Assembly (NCBI GenBank): GCA_963816725.1
Contig: CAWFMC010000030.1
Coordinates: forward strand, 19,923 to 83,922
Reading direction: 5' to 3'
From: CAVSUB01 sp963816725
Lineage (GTDB): Bacteria > Acidobacteriota > Vicinamibacteria > Vicinamibacterales > 2-12-FULL-66-21
DNA length: 64,000 nt
Under the pieces are notes generated by a model. The model was not told the origin of the DNA. It saw only the letters and a program-made list of their open reading frames with translations, and made no database searches. Shown one piece after another: positions 1 to 9,200 of the stretch (the stretch's first letter is position 1; the number at the start of each line of letters is the position of its first letter). The translations under genes and the position numbers were made by a program.

Positions 1-753
1 GTCGCCGCTGCCGGCGCACGTGATGAACGAGGGCGGAGCGTTCCTGGGGATGGGTGTGGCGGGGTCGCGGGCGAACGGCGTCGGGCCCGGATAGACGAGC
101 GCAACGAAGTCGGGACGGGCGCTCACGCTGCTCAGCGGATCGCCGCTCGTGCGGTTCGCCTGCTCGTAGGCCTCGTACGCGATCGCCGCCGGCGCGACGA
201 GCTCGGCGCCCGCCGAGAAGCCCATCATGCCGATCTTGTTCGGATCGATGTTCCAGTCCTTCGCGCGCGCGCGGACCACCCGCACCGCCTGCTGCGCGTC
301 GCGCACTTCGTCGGTCAGCGGATCGTAGCCGTCACGCTTCAACCGGTTCCGCAAGATGACCGTCGTCACGCCGTAGTTGTAGAAGTACGAGACGAGGTCC
401 GCGCCTTCCGTGCCGACGTTCAACGTGTTGTGCCCGCCACCCGGCACCAGGATGACCGCCGCGCCGGTGTTGTTCGACGGATCGACGACGTGCACTTCGA
501 TGGACGGATTGTGGATGTTGACGATGCTCTGAATGCGACCGGGCACGGTGCGCTGCAGGTTGTTCTGCTCGGGTTCCGCGATCCGATCACGTTTGAGATA
601 GGGCGAGTCGGGCGGGAAGAGCGTCACGATCTGTCCGCCCGGAAGGATCGGCTGTGGCACGAAACCCGCCGCCTGCGCCATAGCGGGCCGGCCCTCCGTC
701 ACGAGCACCATCACTGCGATCGACGAGAGGACGACGCGATCGATTCTCCGCAT
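1..753 (-). CDS. Secreted alpha/beta-hydrolase (esterase-like), 3' end outside the window
   Basis: The first 251 codons are present and the frame is still open at base 1, so the C-terminus lies outside the window. An N-terminal hydrophobic segment ending near Ala26-Gln27 looks like a signal peptide, which would place the enzyme in the periplasm. An oxyanion-hole motif PGGGH lies at residues 104-108 and the nucleophile elbow GFSAG puts the catalytic Ser at 180. This arrangement matches secreted BD-FAE/acetyl-esterase-type hydrolases, which cleave ester bonds on carbohydrate or small-molecule substrates. The catalytic Asp and His would lie in the missing part. The ATG at 753 was chosen because it directly precedes the signal peptide. 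Divergent from the DUF4142 gene. The substrate cannot be told from sequence. Confidence 0.8.
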   Translation of the reverse strand, partial: MRRIDRVVLSSIAVMVLVTEGRPAMAQAAGFVPQPILPGGQIVTLFPPDSPYLKRDRIAEPEQNNLQRTVPGRIQSIVNIHNPSIEVHVVDPSNNTGAAVILVPGGGHNTLNVGTEGADLVSYFYNYGVTTVILRNRLKRDGYDPLTDEVRDAQQAVRVVRARAKDWNIDPNKIGMMGFSAGAELVAPAAIAYEAYEQANRTSGDPLSSVSARPDFVALVYPGPTPFARDPATPIPRNAPPSFITCAGSGD

Positions 754-916
754 GAGCCTTCCTGCGCGTTTAGTTGCTCGGGCCGCCACACTCGAGCGGG
801 CGGGACGCCGCGAAGCGTAGCACGGCCGCTGCACGTCCGTTCCAACAGCCGCGGTTCAAGCACGGCAACAAGGTCCCAAATGGGTATCGCGATTGCAGTC
901 TCGGTCCGGGACAGTC

Positions 917-930
917 GTCACGCGCGTGAC
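917..930. promoter_or_regulatory. 14-bp perfect palindrome in a divergent intergenic region
   Basis: GTCACGCGCGTGAC is a perfect palindrome lying 35 bp upstream of the DUF4142 start codon, between divergent genes. It is flanked by a second inverted pair (CAGTC at 912-916, GACTG at 936-940). The size and position suit a dimeric regulator's operator, but chance palindromes of CG-rich sequence are common here. Confidence 0.3.
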
Positions 931-964
931 GGCCAGACTGATCACGGTTCAGGAGGATTTGGTT

Positions 965-1588
965 ATGAGCGCGTGGAAACACAGCCTTGCGGTACTCGGG
1001 CTGGCATCGTTGGCGGCACTGCCGCTGACGGCGCAGACGCCGCCGACGACGAAGCCGGCGGGGCAGGGTGAGAAACCAGCGGGGCACAGTGCGAAACCAG
1101 CCGGAGATGCGGCCTCTGGCAAGCTGTCGGCCGCAGACGCCAAGTTCGTGCACGAAGCGGCGATAGGCGGCATGGCCGAGGTCTCGCTCGGCAAGCTCGC
1201 CGCCGAAAAGGCGACCAACCCCGACGTGAAGCAATTCGGGCAGCGCATGGTTGACGACCACTCGAAGGCGAACGACGAATTGAAGACGTACGCGTCGCAG
1301 AAGGGCGTCACGCTACCGGCCGAGGTCGACTCCGCCCACAAGGCCACGGAAGCTCGCCTCTCGAAGCTTTCCGGCGAGGCGTTCGACAAGGCCTACATGG
1401 CGGACATGGTCAAGGACCACGACAAGGACGTCGCGGCTTTCAAGCATGCCTCGACTGCAGCGAACGATGCGGATCTGAAGGCGTGGGCGTCGAAGACTCT
1501 GCCCACCTTGCAAGAGCACCAGACGATGGCCAAGTCGGTCAACGCGAAAGTCGGCGGCGGTGGCGCGGCGAAGAAGCCGGGCCAATAA
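965..1588 (+). CDS. DUF4142 family secreted protein
   Basis: Predicted 207-residue exported protein. The signal peptide covers about residues 1-23 (LPLTA before Gln24). A linker follows with three 7-residue repeats that each begin KPAG (roughly residues 30-50). A helical DUF4142 domain then runs from about 55 to 195, recognisable from the segment FGQRMVDDHSKAN, which matches the family's conserved 'FA..M..DH...N' core. DUF4142 proteins are ferritin-like helical bundles of the cell envelope with no settled function. The ATG at 965 was chosen over upstream in-frame codons because AGGAGG (951-956) sits 8 bp before it and the signal peptide starts there. It precedes the low-complexity gene at 1616 on the same strand and probably shares its transcript. 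A second DUF4142 gene lies at 11146-11664. Confidence 0.88.
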   Translation: MSAWKHSLAVLGLASLAALPLTAQTPPTTKPAGQGEKPAGHSAKPAGDAASGKLSAADAKFVHEAAIGGMAEVSLGKLAAEKATNPDVKQFGQRMVDDHSKANDELKTYASQKGVTLPAEVDSAHKATEARLSKLSGEAFDKAYMADMVKDHDKDVAAFKHASTAANDADLKAWASKTLPTLQEHQTMAKSVNAKVGGGGAAKKPGQ

Positions 1589-1615
1589 CGAACGGATTCT
1601 GGAGGATTCACGATA

Positions 1616-2317
1616 ATGAAAAGAAACATTCTGTTTGGATCGGTGCTGGCGGCGGCACTGTCGGTCGGTGTCGGCGCGCAGACGGGAGCGGGCGGCCAGG
1701 CGGGGACTGCCGGGCAGGCCGGCACGGCCGGTCAGGGCACGCAGTCGAGCAGCAGCAAGCAGGCCGGCGGCAAGCAGTCCGATGAGAACGTGACCGTGAC
1801 GGGCTGTCTCCAGCCGGCGGACGCATCGGGTACCGCGGCGAGCACGTCGACCTCGAGCAATGCGTCGAAGGCTGACCACTTCATCCTCGCCAATGCCACG
1901 ATGGGCGGCGGGGCCTCCGGCGGCAGCATGAGCCGTCCGAGCAGCGGTGGCACCGGCACGAGCGGCTCGGCCACCGGCACGTCGGGCGCGTCGGGCACGA
2001 GCGCTTCGGGCACGAGCGCCTCGGGCAGCGCGTCCACGAGTGGCGCGTCCGCGAGTGGCGCGTCAGGCACCGACTCCCAGTTCATTCTCTCGGGCGGGAA
2101 GAAGGATGAGCTTCGTTCGATGGCCAACAGCCGCGTCGAGATCACCGGCAAGATCGAGCACGGTCCCTCGGCCGGCACCAGCAACAACGGCGCCTCGTCC
2201 GCAGCCGGCACGTCGGGCAGCGCGATGAGCACCGGGTCGCGGGCGCCCGAGACGCCGAACAGCGGCCGCACGCTGAAGATCGATTCGATTCACAAGATCT
2301 CCGGCAGCTGCAGCTAA
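1616..2317 (+). CDS. Secreted Gly/Ser/Thr/Ala-rich low-complexity protein
   Basis: A 233-residue protein with a signal peptide (residues 1-21) and long low-complexity stretches. A GQAGTAG-type tract follows the signal, and about 50 residues of GTSASG-like repeats fill the centre. Between these lie two ordered patches: one with VTVTGCLQ and FILANA, and one with FILSGG followed by RVEITGKIEHG and a C-terminal SIHKISGSC. The pattern of a GCLQ motif with a beta-rich 'FIL' strand and an 'EITG' strand is seen in secreted acidobacterial hypotheticals, but I cannot name a family or function. GGAGG at 1601-1605 precedes the ATG. It probably forms an operon with the DUF4142 gene 27 bp upstream, and a strong hairpin follows the stop codon. 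Confidence 0.75.
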   Translation: MKRNILFGSVLAAALSVGVGAQTGAGGQAGTAGQAGTAGQGTQSSSSKQAGGKQSDENVTVTGCLQPADASGTAASTSTSSNASKADHFILANATMGGGASGGSMSRPSSGGTGTSGSATGTSGASGTSASGTSASGSASTSGASASGASGTDSQFILSGGKKDELRSMANSRVEITGKIEHGPSAGTSNNGASSAAGTSGSAMSTGSRAPETPNSGRTLKIDSIHKISGSCS

Positions 2318-2328
2318 TCGCACCCTGA

Positions 2329-2357
2329 GTGAGTGCCGGCCTGGCGCCGGCACTCAC
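2329..2357. terminator. 12-bp perfect stem-loop after the low-complexity gene
   Basis: Arms 2329-2340 and 2346-2357 (GTGAGTGCCGGC and its exact complement) with a 5-nt loop lie 12 bp past the stop codon. No clear U-tract follows, so this is a terminator-like or 3'-stabilising hairpin. Confidence 0.6.
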
Positions 2358-2439
2358 CTTCGCCCCTCCCGGTCACACCTCCACAGAGCGCCCCGTCACA
2401 ACGCCGTCCGCTTCAGGCAGTGCGCAGTATTCTTGCGCC

Positions 2440-4872
2440 ATGCGAAAGATCGTTCGGTTCGAAGACCTTGCCCGCGATGCCGGCTACGCGTGGCGGCAGC
2501 TCCGCCGGCAGCCGGCATTCGCGCTCACGTCGACCATCACGCTCGCGCTCGGTCTCGCGGCCAGCGTCGCGATCTTCGCCTTCGTCGATGCAGTGCTCCT
2601 GAGGCCGCTGCCGTATCGCGACCCTTCACGCCTGGTGGCTGTCTTCGAACGCTCGCCCGGCCTCGAGCGTTCGAACCTGTCGTACCTCGATTACCTCGAC
2701 TGGAAGCGGCTGAACACGGTCTTCTCCAGTCTGGCCGCATATCAATCGTCCGGGGTGACGCTTCAGGCTCCGGCTGGCGCCGAACGCGTCGCGGCTGCGC
2801 GAGTCAGCGACGACTTCTTCCGCACGCTCGGCGTGTCAACAGCGGCGGGACGCGACTTCCGCAGCGGCGAAGATCTGGAGGGCGGACCGAAAGTCGTGAT
2901 CGTCAGCGATGCGATTTGGCGCACCCGATACGGCAGCGGTGCGGTGCTCGGTGAGCACGTGCTCTTGAACGGTGGGTCATATGAGATCGTGGGAATCCTG
3001 CCGCGCACCTTCCACTTCGGGCCGGTTGGCTCGGCCGACTACTGGATTCCGCTGCAGCGCTCCAGCCAGTGCGACCAGCGCCGCAGCTGTCACAACCTCT
3101 ACGGGGTGGCCCGGCTTGCCGATGAGATGTCGGTCAGCACAGCTGCGGCGAATGTCGCGTCCATCGCCAAGGCGCTCGAGCAGCAGTATCCCGATTCCAA
3201 CCGTGATCAAGGGGCGACGGTCGTCGACCTCACTGAGGTGGTAGTGGGTAGCGTGCGACCCATTCTGTGGCTGCTGCTCGGCGGTGCGGCGCTGCTGATG
3301 GTCATCTCGAGCCTCAACGTCGCGGGCCTGCTGGTCGTCCGATCCGAGAGCCGCAGGCGTGAGCTCGCGGTCCGCAGCGCGCTCGGCGCAACGTCGGGCC
3401 GGGTCGTGGCGCAGTTCGTCGTCGAATCCGCCGTCCTCGTCGGCCTGGCCCTGGCGATCGGGATGGCGCTGTCGTATTGGGCCGTCGGCTGGTTGACCCG
3501 GTTGATCCCGGCGGACGCGCTGGCGCGAATGCCATTCCTGAACGGAGTCACGCTCGGCGCGCGCGCCTTGCTGTTCGGTGTTGTGACGGCGGCGCTGTCC
3601 GCTGTCGTCTTTGCGGTGACGCCGCTCCTCCATGTGACATGGGCCGGCTACCGCGAAGGAGCCGCCCACACCTCGCGCGGGTCAGCCAGCCTGACCTGGC
3701 GGCGGCTTGGCTCGCATATCGTCGTCCTCGAGCTCGCGGTGGCAATGGTGCTGCTGGTCGGCGCCGGGCTGCTCGGACGCAGCCTGCACCGCCTGCTCAC
3801 CGAAGACCTCGGTCTGCAGCCGGATCGCCTGGCTACCCTACGGATCGCGGCTCCGCCCAGTTATACGGGCAACGAGCAGCTCGTCGCCTTGCAGCGGCAG
3901 CTGCTCGAGCGGGCCACGGCGCTTCCGGGCGTCACATCCGTGGGCCTGTCGAGTACGCCGCCGCTGATCGGCGGCAACACGATGTGGATCCGCGTTACGG
4001 GGCGCCCGTACAACGGCGAGCACAACGACGTGCACTACCGCGAGGTCACCCCCGGCTATTTTTCCGCGCTCGGCGCGCGGCTGGTGCGCGGCCGCGGCAT
4101 ATCCGAGCAGGACGATGCGTCGCACCCACCGGTGGTCGTCGTCAACGAGGCGCTGGTTCGCAAGTACTTCCCGGGTGAGGAGGCGGTCGGCCGGCAGATC
4201 CAGTACGCGTCGAACTCGACGCAGCCGCCGATGGAGATCGTCGGCGTGATCGCGGACATCAAGGAGAGCGCGATCGACAGCGAGACGCCGCCGACCATCT
4301 ACGTCGCCTTTGTGCAGGATCCCACCAGCTCTTTCGCGCTCGCGGCGAGGACCTCTCTGCCGCCCGGCGTGCTGCTGCCGGCACTGACGGCGGCTATTCG
4401 CGGGGTCGATCCGTCGCTGACCGTCTCGGCCCCGCGGACGATGACCCAGTTGGTCGAAGGATCACAAGCGGCGTATCTGCGGCGCGCCGCGGCGTGGCTG
4501 GTCGGCGCGTTCGCCGGCGCCGCGTGGCTCATCTCGATTGTCGGGCTCTACGGCGTGATTGCGTACTCGGTGAGTCAGCGCACGCGCGAGATCGGCGTGC
4601 GGATGGCGCTCGGCGCCCAGCGCCGCGGGGTGAGCGCGCTCATCGTGCGCGAGGCGGCGACGCTCACGGTTGCCGGTATCGGGATCGGGCTGCTCGCGGC
4701 GGTGGCGTCGACGCCGCTGCTGGAAAACCTGTTGTTCGGGATCGCGGGCTGGGATCCGGCCACGCTGGGGGCGGTAGCCGTGGTGCTCGGCGCCTCGTCG
4801 CTGCTGGCCAGCTACCTGCCGGCGCGCCGGGCCGCCGGGGCGGACCCGGTCGAAGCCCTGCGCGCGGAGTAG
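2440..4872 (+). CDS. ABC transporter permease of the MacB/FtsX type
   Basis: An 810-residue inner-membrane permease. It starts with a short cytoplasmic tail and TM1 (about 27-50), followed by a periplasmic MacB_PCD domain. A first FtsX bundle with three TM segments contains RRELAVRSALGA. A second MacB_PCD domain then begins near residue 455, and a C-terminal FtsX bundle carries REIGVRMALGAQRRG. This duplicated layout is the long permease that is heavily expanded in Acidobacteria; members act with a MacB-like ATPase in macrolide/lipoprotein-type mechanotransmission. No ATPase gene is adjacent, so the partner must be elsewhere. ATG 2440 was chosen because the polypeptide upstream of it runs through the terminator hairpin and looks non-coding. 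It converges on the DUF1552 gene with only 6 bp between stop codons. Confidence 0.9.
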   Translation: MRKIVRFEDLARDAGYAWRQLRRQPAFALTSTITLALGLAASVAIFAFVDAVLLRPLPYRDPSRLVAVFERSPGLERSNLSYLDYLDWKRLNTVFSSLAAYQSSGVTLQAPAGAERVAAARVSDDFFRTLGVSTAAGRDFRSGEDLEGGPKVVIVSDAIWRTRYGSGAVLGEHVLLNGGSYEIVGILPRTFHFGPVGSADYWIPLQRSSQCDQRRSCHNLYGVARLADEMSVSTAAANVASIAKALEQQYPDSNRDQGATVVDLTEVVVGSVRPILWLLLGGAALLMVISSLNVAGLLVVRSESRRRELAVRSALGATSGRVVAQFVVESAVLVGLALAIGMALSYWAVGWLTRLIPADALARMPFLNGVTLGARALLFGVVTAALSAVVFAVTPLLHVTWAGYREGAAHTSRGSASLTWRRLGSHIVVLELAVAMVLLVGAGLLGRSLHRLLTEDLGLQPDRLATLRIAAPPSYTGNEQLVALQRQLLERATALPGVTSVGLSSTPPLIGGNTMWIRVTGRPYNGEHNDVHYREVTPGYFSALGARLVRGRGISEQDDASHPPVVVVNEALVRKYFPGEEAVGRQIQYASNSTQPPMEIVGVIADIKESAIDSETPPTIYVAFVQDPTSSFALAARTSLPPGVLLPALTAAIRGVDPSLTVSAPRTMTQLVEGSQAAYLRRAAAWLVGAFAGAAWLISIVGLYGVIAYSVSQRTREIGVRMALGAQRRGVSALIVREAATLTVAGIGIGLLAAVASTPLLENLLFGIAGWDPATLGAVAVVLGASSLLASYLPARRAAGADPVEALRAE

Positions 4873-4878
4873 TCGAGT

Positions 4879-6225
4879 CTAGAGTTCGGCGAGGCGAGTC
4901 GTCGCGTCGCCGAACTTGTCCAGTTGTACGCCCATGCGATCCATCAGCGACAGGTGCAGGCTGCAGATCTTGCGGTTGTCATCGCCCTTGTCGAGATAAT
5001 CGAGCACGCGGCCGGTCTTGAGCGTGCCGCCGCCCTTGCCGGTGAGAATGACTGGCAGTTGGTTGGCGCCGTGCGCGTCGCCGTCGAAGAGGCTCGAGGC
5101 CAGCATCAGGATCGAGTGATCCAGCAGCGTGCCGTCCCCCTCGTTGATGTCCTTCATTCGCTGCGTGAGGTAGGCGAATTGGGCGATGTGGTACTGATTC
5201 GTCTTCAGGTACATCGCTTCCTTGTCGGGGGCGTGCCCGTTGTGAGTGAGATCGAGGTGCAGCGCCCCCTGCACGCCTTCGACGAACTTGAAATTCATCT
5301 GCGACAGGTCGTTGTTCAGCATCAACGTCGCGACCCGCGTCTTGTCCATCTGGAAGGCCAGGACGACGAGGTCGAGCATCAGCTTCATGTGATCCGGGAC
5401 GTTCTGCGGCAGCTCGTTCTTGGGCCGCGGCATGTCCGGCGTCGTCAGCGTCGGCCGCCAGCCTTCGAGGCGCTCCTCCGTGTTGGCCTTCGCGATGCGC
5501 CGCTCGATGTCACGGATGGACTCGAAATACTCGGTCAGCTTGACGTTGTCGCCCTTGCTGATCTTCGGGCGGAGGTTCTGCGACTCCTGCCGGACCGCGT
5601 CGAGGATGCTGCGATCGAGGGCCCGTCCGGTGCCGTCGCCGACGAGTCGATCGAAGGCCCGGGACGGATAGATCTCCTTGGTCGCCGGCTTGGTCGGCGA
5701 GGCCCACGAGAGGCTCGAACCGTAGATCATCGACAGCCCGTCTTCGAGCCGGAGCTCGTTGGGCTCGATGCCGAGCACCAGGCTCGAAACCGCCGTGCGA
5801 CTGCCGATCTGCGAGGCGATCACCTGGTCCATCGAGGTGCCGACCCGGATCTCGTTGGGATCAAGGCTGACCGGCGTGCCCGACAGCACGTTCATCCGTC
5901 CGAGATGCGGGCTGGTCGAGACTGCGGCGTGCTGGTTGAACAGCCCCTGGATGAAGACCATGTCCTCACGGTGCGGCATCATCGGCAGCGCGCCGGGGCC
6001 GAGCTCCATCGACGCGCCGCTGCCCTTGGCCCACCAGTGAATCGGCTCGACGCCGTTCGAGAAGAAGACGATGCCCAGGCGGAGCGGCGGTGCGCTCGCC
6101 GTGGCCGCGGCTGCCGCCTGGCCGAAGACGGGCAGCGATTCCATCCACGGCAACGCCAGCGCGACACCGACGCCGCGAAGGAAGTGACGCCGCGACGTGA
6201 GACGCGCCTGCGAGTCGATGCTCAT
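4879..6225 (-). CDS. DUF1552 domain secreted protein (Tat-exported)
   Basis: A 448-residue protein with a twin-arginine signal (SRRHFLRG at residues 11-18, then a hydrophobic stretch ending PVFGQA). The rest is a DUF1552 domain, with segments such as VFIQGLFN, SMDQVIA and a C-terminal DAHGANQLPVILTG. DUF1552 proteins are relatives of the sulfatase-like DUF1501 family and in planctomycetes and acidobacteria are almost always paired with DUF1592 cytochrome-like proteins, as here. The function is unknown; export in folded form through Tat suggests a cofactor or complex. Its ATG overlaps the stop of the upstream DUF1592 gene by 4 bp (ATGA), so the two are translationally coupled. Confidence 0.9.
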   Translation of the reverse strand: MSIDSQARLTSRRHFLRGVGVALALPWMESLPVFGQAAAAATASAPPLRLGIVFFSNGVEPIHWWAKGSGASMELGPGALPMMPHREDMVFIQGLFNQHAAVSTSPHLGRMNVLSGTPVSLDPNEIRVGTSMDQVIASQIGSRTAVSSLVLGIEPNELRLEDGLSMIYGSSLSWASPTKPATKEIYPSRAFDRLVGDGTGRALDRSILDAVRQESQNLRPKISKGDNVKLTEYFESIRDIERRIAKANTEERLEGWRPTLTTPDMPRPKNELPQNVPDHMKLMLDLVVLAFQMDKTRVATLMLNNDLSQMNFKFVEGVQGALHLDLTHNGHAPDKEAMYLKTNQYHIAQFAYLTQRMKDINEGDGTLLDHSILMLASSLFDGDAHGANQLPVILTGKGGGTLKTGRVLDYLDKGDDNRKICSLHLSLMDRMGVQLDKFGDATTRLAEL

Positions 6226-9200
6226 GGATGTCCTGCTCCCGTGGTGACGGCCCTGGCAGCAGGCGACGTGGACTCGTCGCCCGCATGGTTCCTGAACTGG
6301 CGGCTGGTGGCGATCCGCACCGCCAGATCGGCGAAGGTGGCGTCACCGCCCCCCTGCATCATCTCGCGGATGAGCGGCCGGTCGGACGCCATCACGGTAC
6401 GTCCGAGCGCGTAGCCAATCATCTTCCTCGAGAGCGTCGTCATCACCTTCGCGTCCTGCGTCTGCAGGTACCCGAGCAGGCCGTCGGTGCCGACGATCGT
6501 GGTCTTGTCGGCGAACTCGCCGGTGACGTCGACCGGTTTGCCATCGCCGTATGTCTGCCGGACGCGGCCGACCGCGTCGAACCCTTCGAGCGGGAAGCCG
6601 AGCGGGTCGATCCGCAGGTGACAGTTGGCGCAGGTCGCGTTGCGCTTGTGTTGCGTCAATCGCTGCCGCAGCGTCAGCCCGTTGAAGGTCGCATCGTCGG
6701 CCGGGATGGTGCCGGCGTCGGCCGGCGGCGGCGGGGTCGGGGTGCCGAGAATTCGCCGCAGGACCCAGTCGCCGCGCTTGACCGGGCTGGTCCGCAACGG
6801 CGCAGACGTCGTGGTCAGCACTGCGCCGAGCCGCAGCGCGCCGCCGCGGTCGAAGGCCCGGACCCCCTCGACGCGCTCGACCGCGCCCGTCGAAGCCACA
6901 TCCTTGTTGATTCCGTAGAACGCCGCGAGCGGCTTGTTGAGGAAGGTGTAATCGGCGTAGAGCACCTCCTTCACCGGCCGTCCCTGGCGGACGATGAATT
7001 CGAAGGTGGAGATTGCTTCGTCGTACATCGCCGACTTCACCTCGTCGGTGAACTCGGGGAATCGTCCGGTATCGACGCCGCGGTACTCGTTGAAGTGATA
7101 GAAGCCGAGCCACTGGCCGAAGAACTCGGTCGCGAAGCGGCGCGCCTTGGGGTCGGCGGTCATCCGCTTGACCTGCTTCGCCAGCAGGTCCGGCGTGGCG
7201 AGCTCGCCCGCGGCTGCGGCACGGCGCAGTTCCGCATCGGGAATCGACGACCACAGGAAGAAGCTGAGGCGGCTGGCCAGCTCGTAGCCGTTCAGCGGCT
7301 TCTCCGGGCCGCCGGCGTTGGCCTCGACGCGATACAGGAATGCCGGGGACACCAGGATGCGGGCGATCAGCGCACGCAGGGCGGCGTCGTGATCGAGGTG
7401 CTGCACCGACCGCGCGGTGTCATAGAACGCGCGCAGGTTCGCCTTCTCGGCGGCCGTCAGCGGCCGCCGCCAGGCCTGGCTGGCGAAGGCAATCGCATCC
7501 ACCACGTGGCCCGGCTGGGCGAGTGCCTGCGCGCGCATGACCTCGTCGTAATGCGTGCGCAGCGCCCGCACGTGGGGCCGCACCTCCGCCGGAAGCGCCG
7601 CGATGGCCGCCGGCGTGAAGTCCTGAATGTGCCGGCTCGGCAGGGTCAGCTTGTAGTGCTCCGCCAGCATGCCGAGGTATGCGTCGTGATACGGCCACGA
7701 TCCGAACAGGTCGTTCCACGCCTGGTTGAGGCGCGCGCGGTCGGCGCCATCGACCATGTTGGCGGTGAAGAACGCGTCGTTGCGCTGATACTTCACCTGC
7801 ATGACGAAGGCGTCGTGCTCGGGGCTGTTGTAGGTGTTGTCGAACGGCGGCGGAACCGGATCCTTGTCCGCCGGGTTCGCTTCGCCGTGCGAGTTGGGCG
7901 GCAACAGCGCCACGTACTCGGACATCCCGGCGCGGAACGTCTTGTAGCCGGCGCTGGCCTGATCGCCGAGCACCACGCGCTGGTTCGCGTCGCGCGACGA
8001 TCCCTCAGCCTTGTCGGTGATCATCACCCGCACGACCGCGTTGCGATCGGCGCCGAGCTCCAGGTCGGCCTGAAACTCGGCGACCGTGCCCGCTGCCGGC
8101 GCATCAATCGTGAAGGCCACCGCGGTGGTGGTGGCGAAGTCCTCCGGCGCCATCCTGGTCCCGTCAGGGCTGACGCCGAACTTCAGCCTGGCCGCAGCCT
8201 CCGCTCCCAGGACTTCGCGCAACGGACGCGTCGAGAGGATCGGGCCAGCCGCCCCGCGGCCGCGGCCGCCGCCGGCAGCCGGAGGCGCGCCCGGCGTCAC
8301 GGCCGGTGCCGCGCGGATCACGACGCGCGGGTTGCGCCAGATCGCCACCGGCACGATGCCCGGTCCCGGGTTGAGGCTATCGAACGTCAGGTGGACCGGC
8401 ACCGGCCCGGTGGTCGGGGGCGCTGGTGCACCCCGTCCGCGCCCGCCGCGCAGCGCCAGCGGATACGTGTAGTGATGAGAGGGCTCGGCCTTCAGGCTGG
8501 TGTCATCGAACACCAGGGGTGACTCGTCGCCCGCGCCGCCCGCGGCGAGATCACCGCGCGCAAAAAACCAGCTGGGCCAGGTCGTCAGGCTCTTGTAGAT
8601 GGCGTCGCATCCGGCGCGCGCGGCGGCGATCGAGGACGTGGCGTCGGACGTCGGCGCCGGCAGCTTCAGCCAGGCATCGACGGTCGTGCGCGTCGGATAG
8701 CCCGTGTCCGGCTTCGTCATCACGCCCCAGATGTGTTCGGCGAAGCGGCCGGTGATCCCTTCCCGTTCCGCCAGCGTGCGCAGCGTGACCGCCGGCTCGC
8801 CGAGCGCCACGCGGTTCTTGAAGTACCACGCCGTGAAGAACGCCTTGCCGTAACGCTCGAGACCAAACGGCCGTCCGCCTTCACCGGAAACGACGCGGAA
8901 GCCCTTGGACGCGTACAGATCGTCGATGCGATTGAGCGCCGACAGCTCGAGCCCGGTCTTGCCGGTATCGGTGTAGAAGCCGAGCGGACCGGCGCCGACG
9001 ATCGCGTGATCGGCAACCAGCTTGGCCGCCTCCAGATAGCGATCGACACTGGCGTCCTGCACGAACTGGACGTCGCCGAAGTTGGCGAAGCCCTCGCCGC
9101 CCACCGAATCGCTCGAGGCGTCGATGCCGACCTTGATGTCGATGCCGGTCAGGTCACGAATGGCGTAGGCGTACTCCGCGCTGGTCAGGCGGCGGATCGT

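Noticed and set aside
6228..8522. A 764-codon open frame antisense to the DUF1592 gene
   Set aside because: Arg/Glu/Val-rich composition of a shadow frame, no Shine-Dalgarno, and the opposite strand carries recognised domains throughout.
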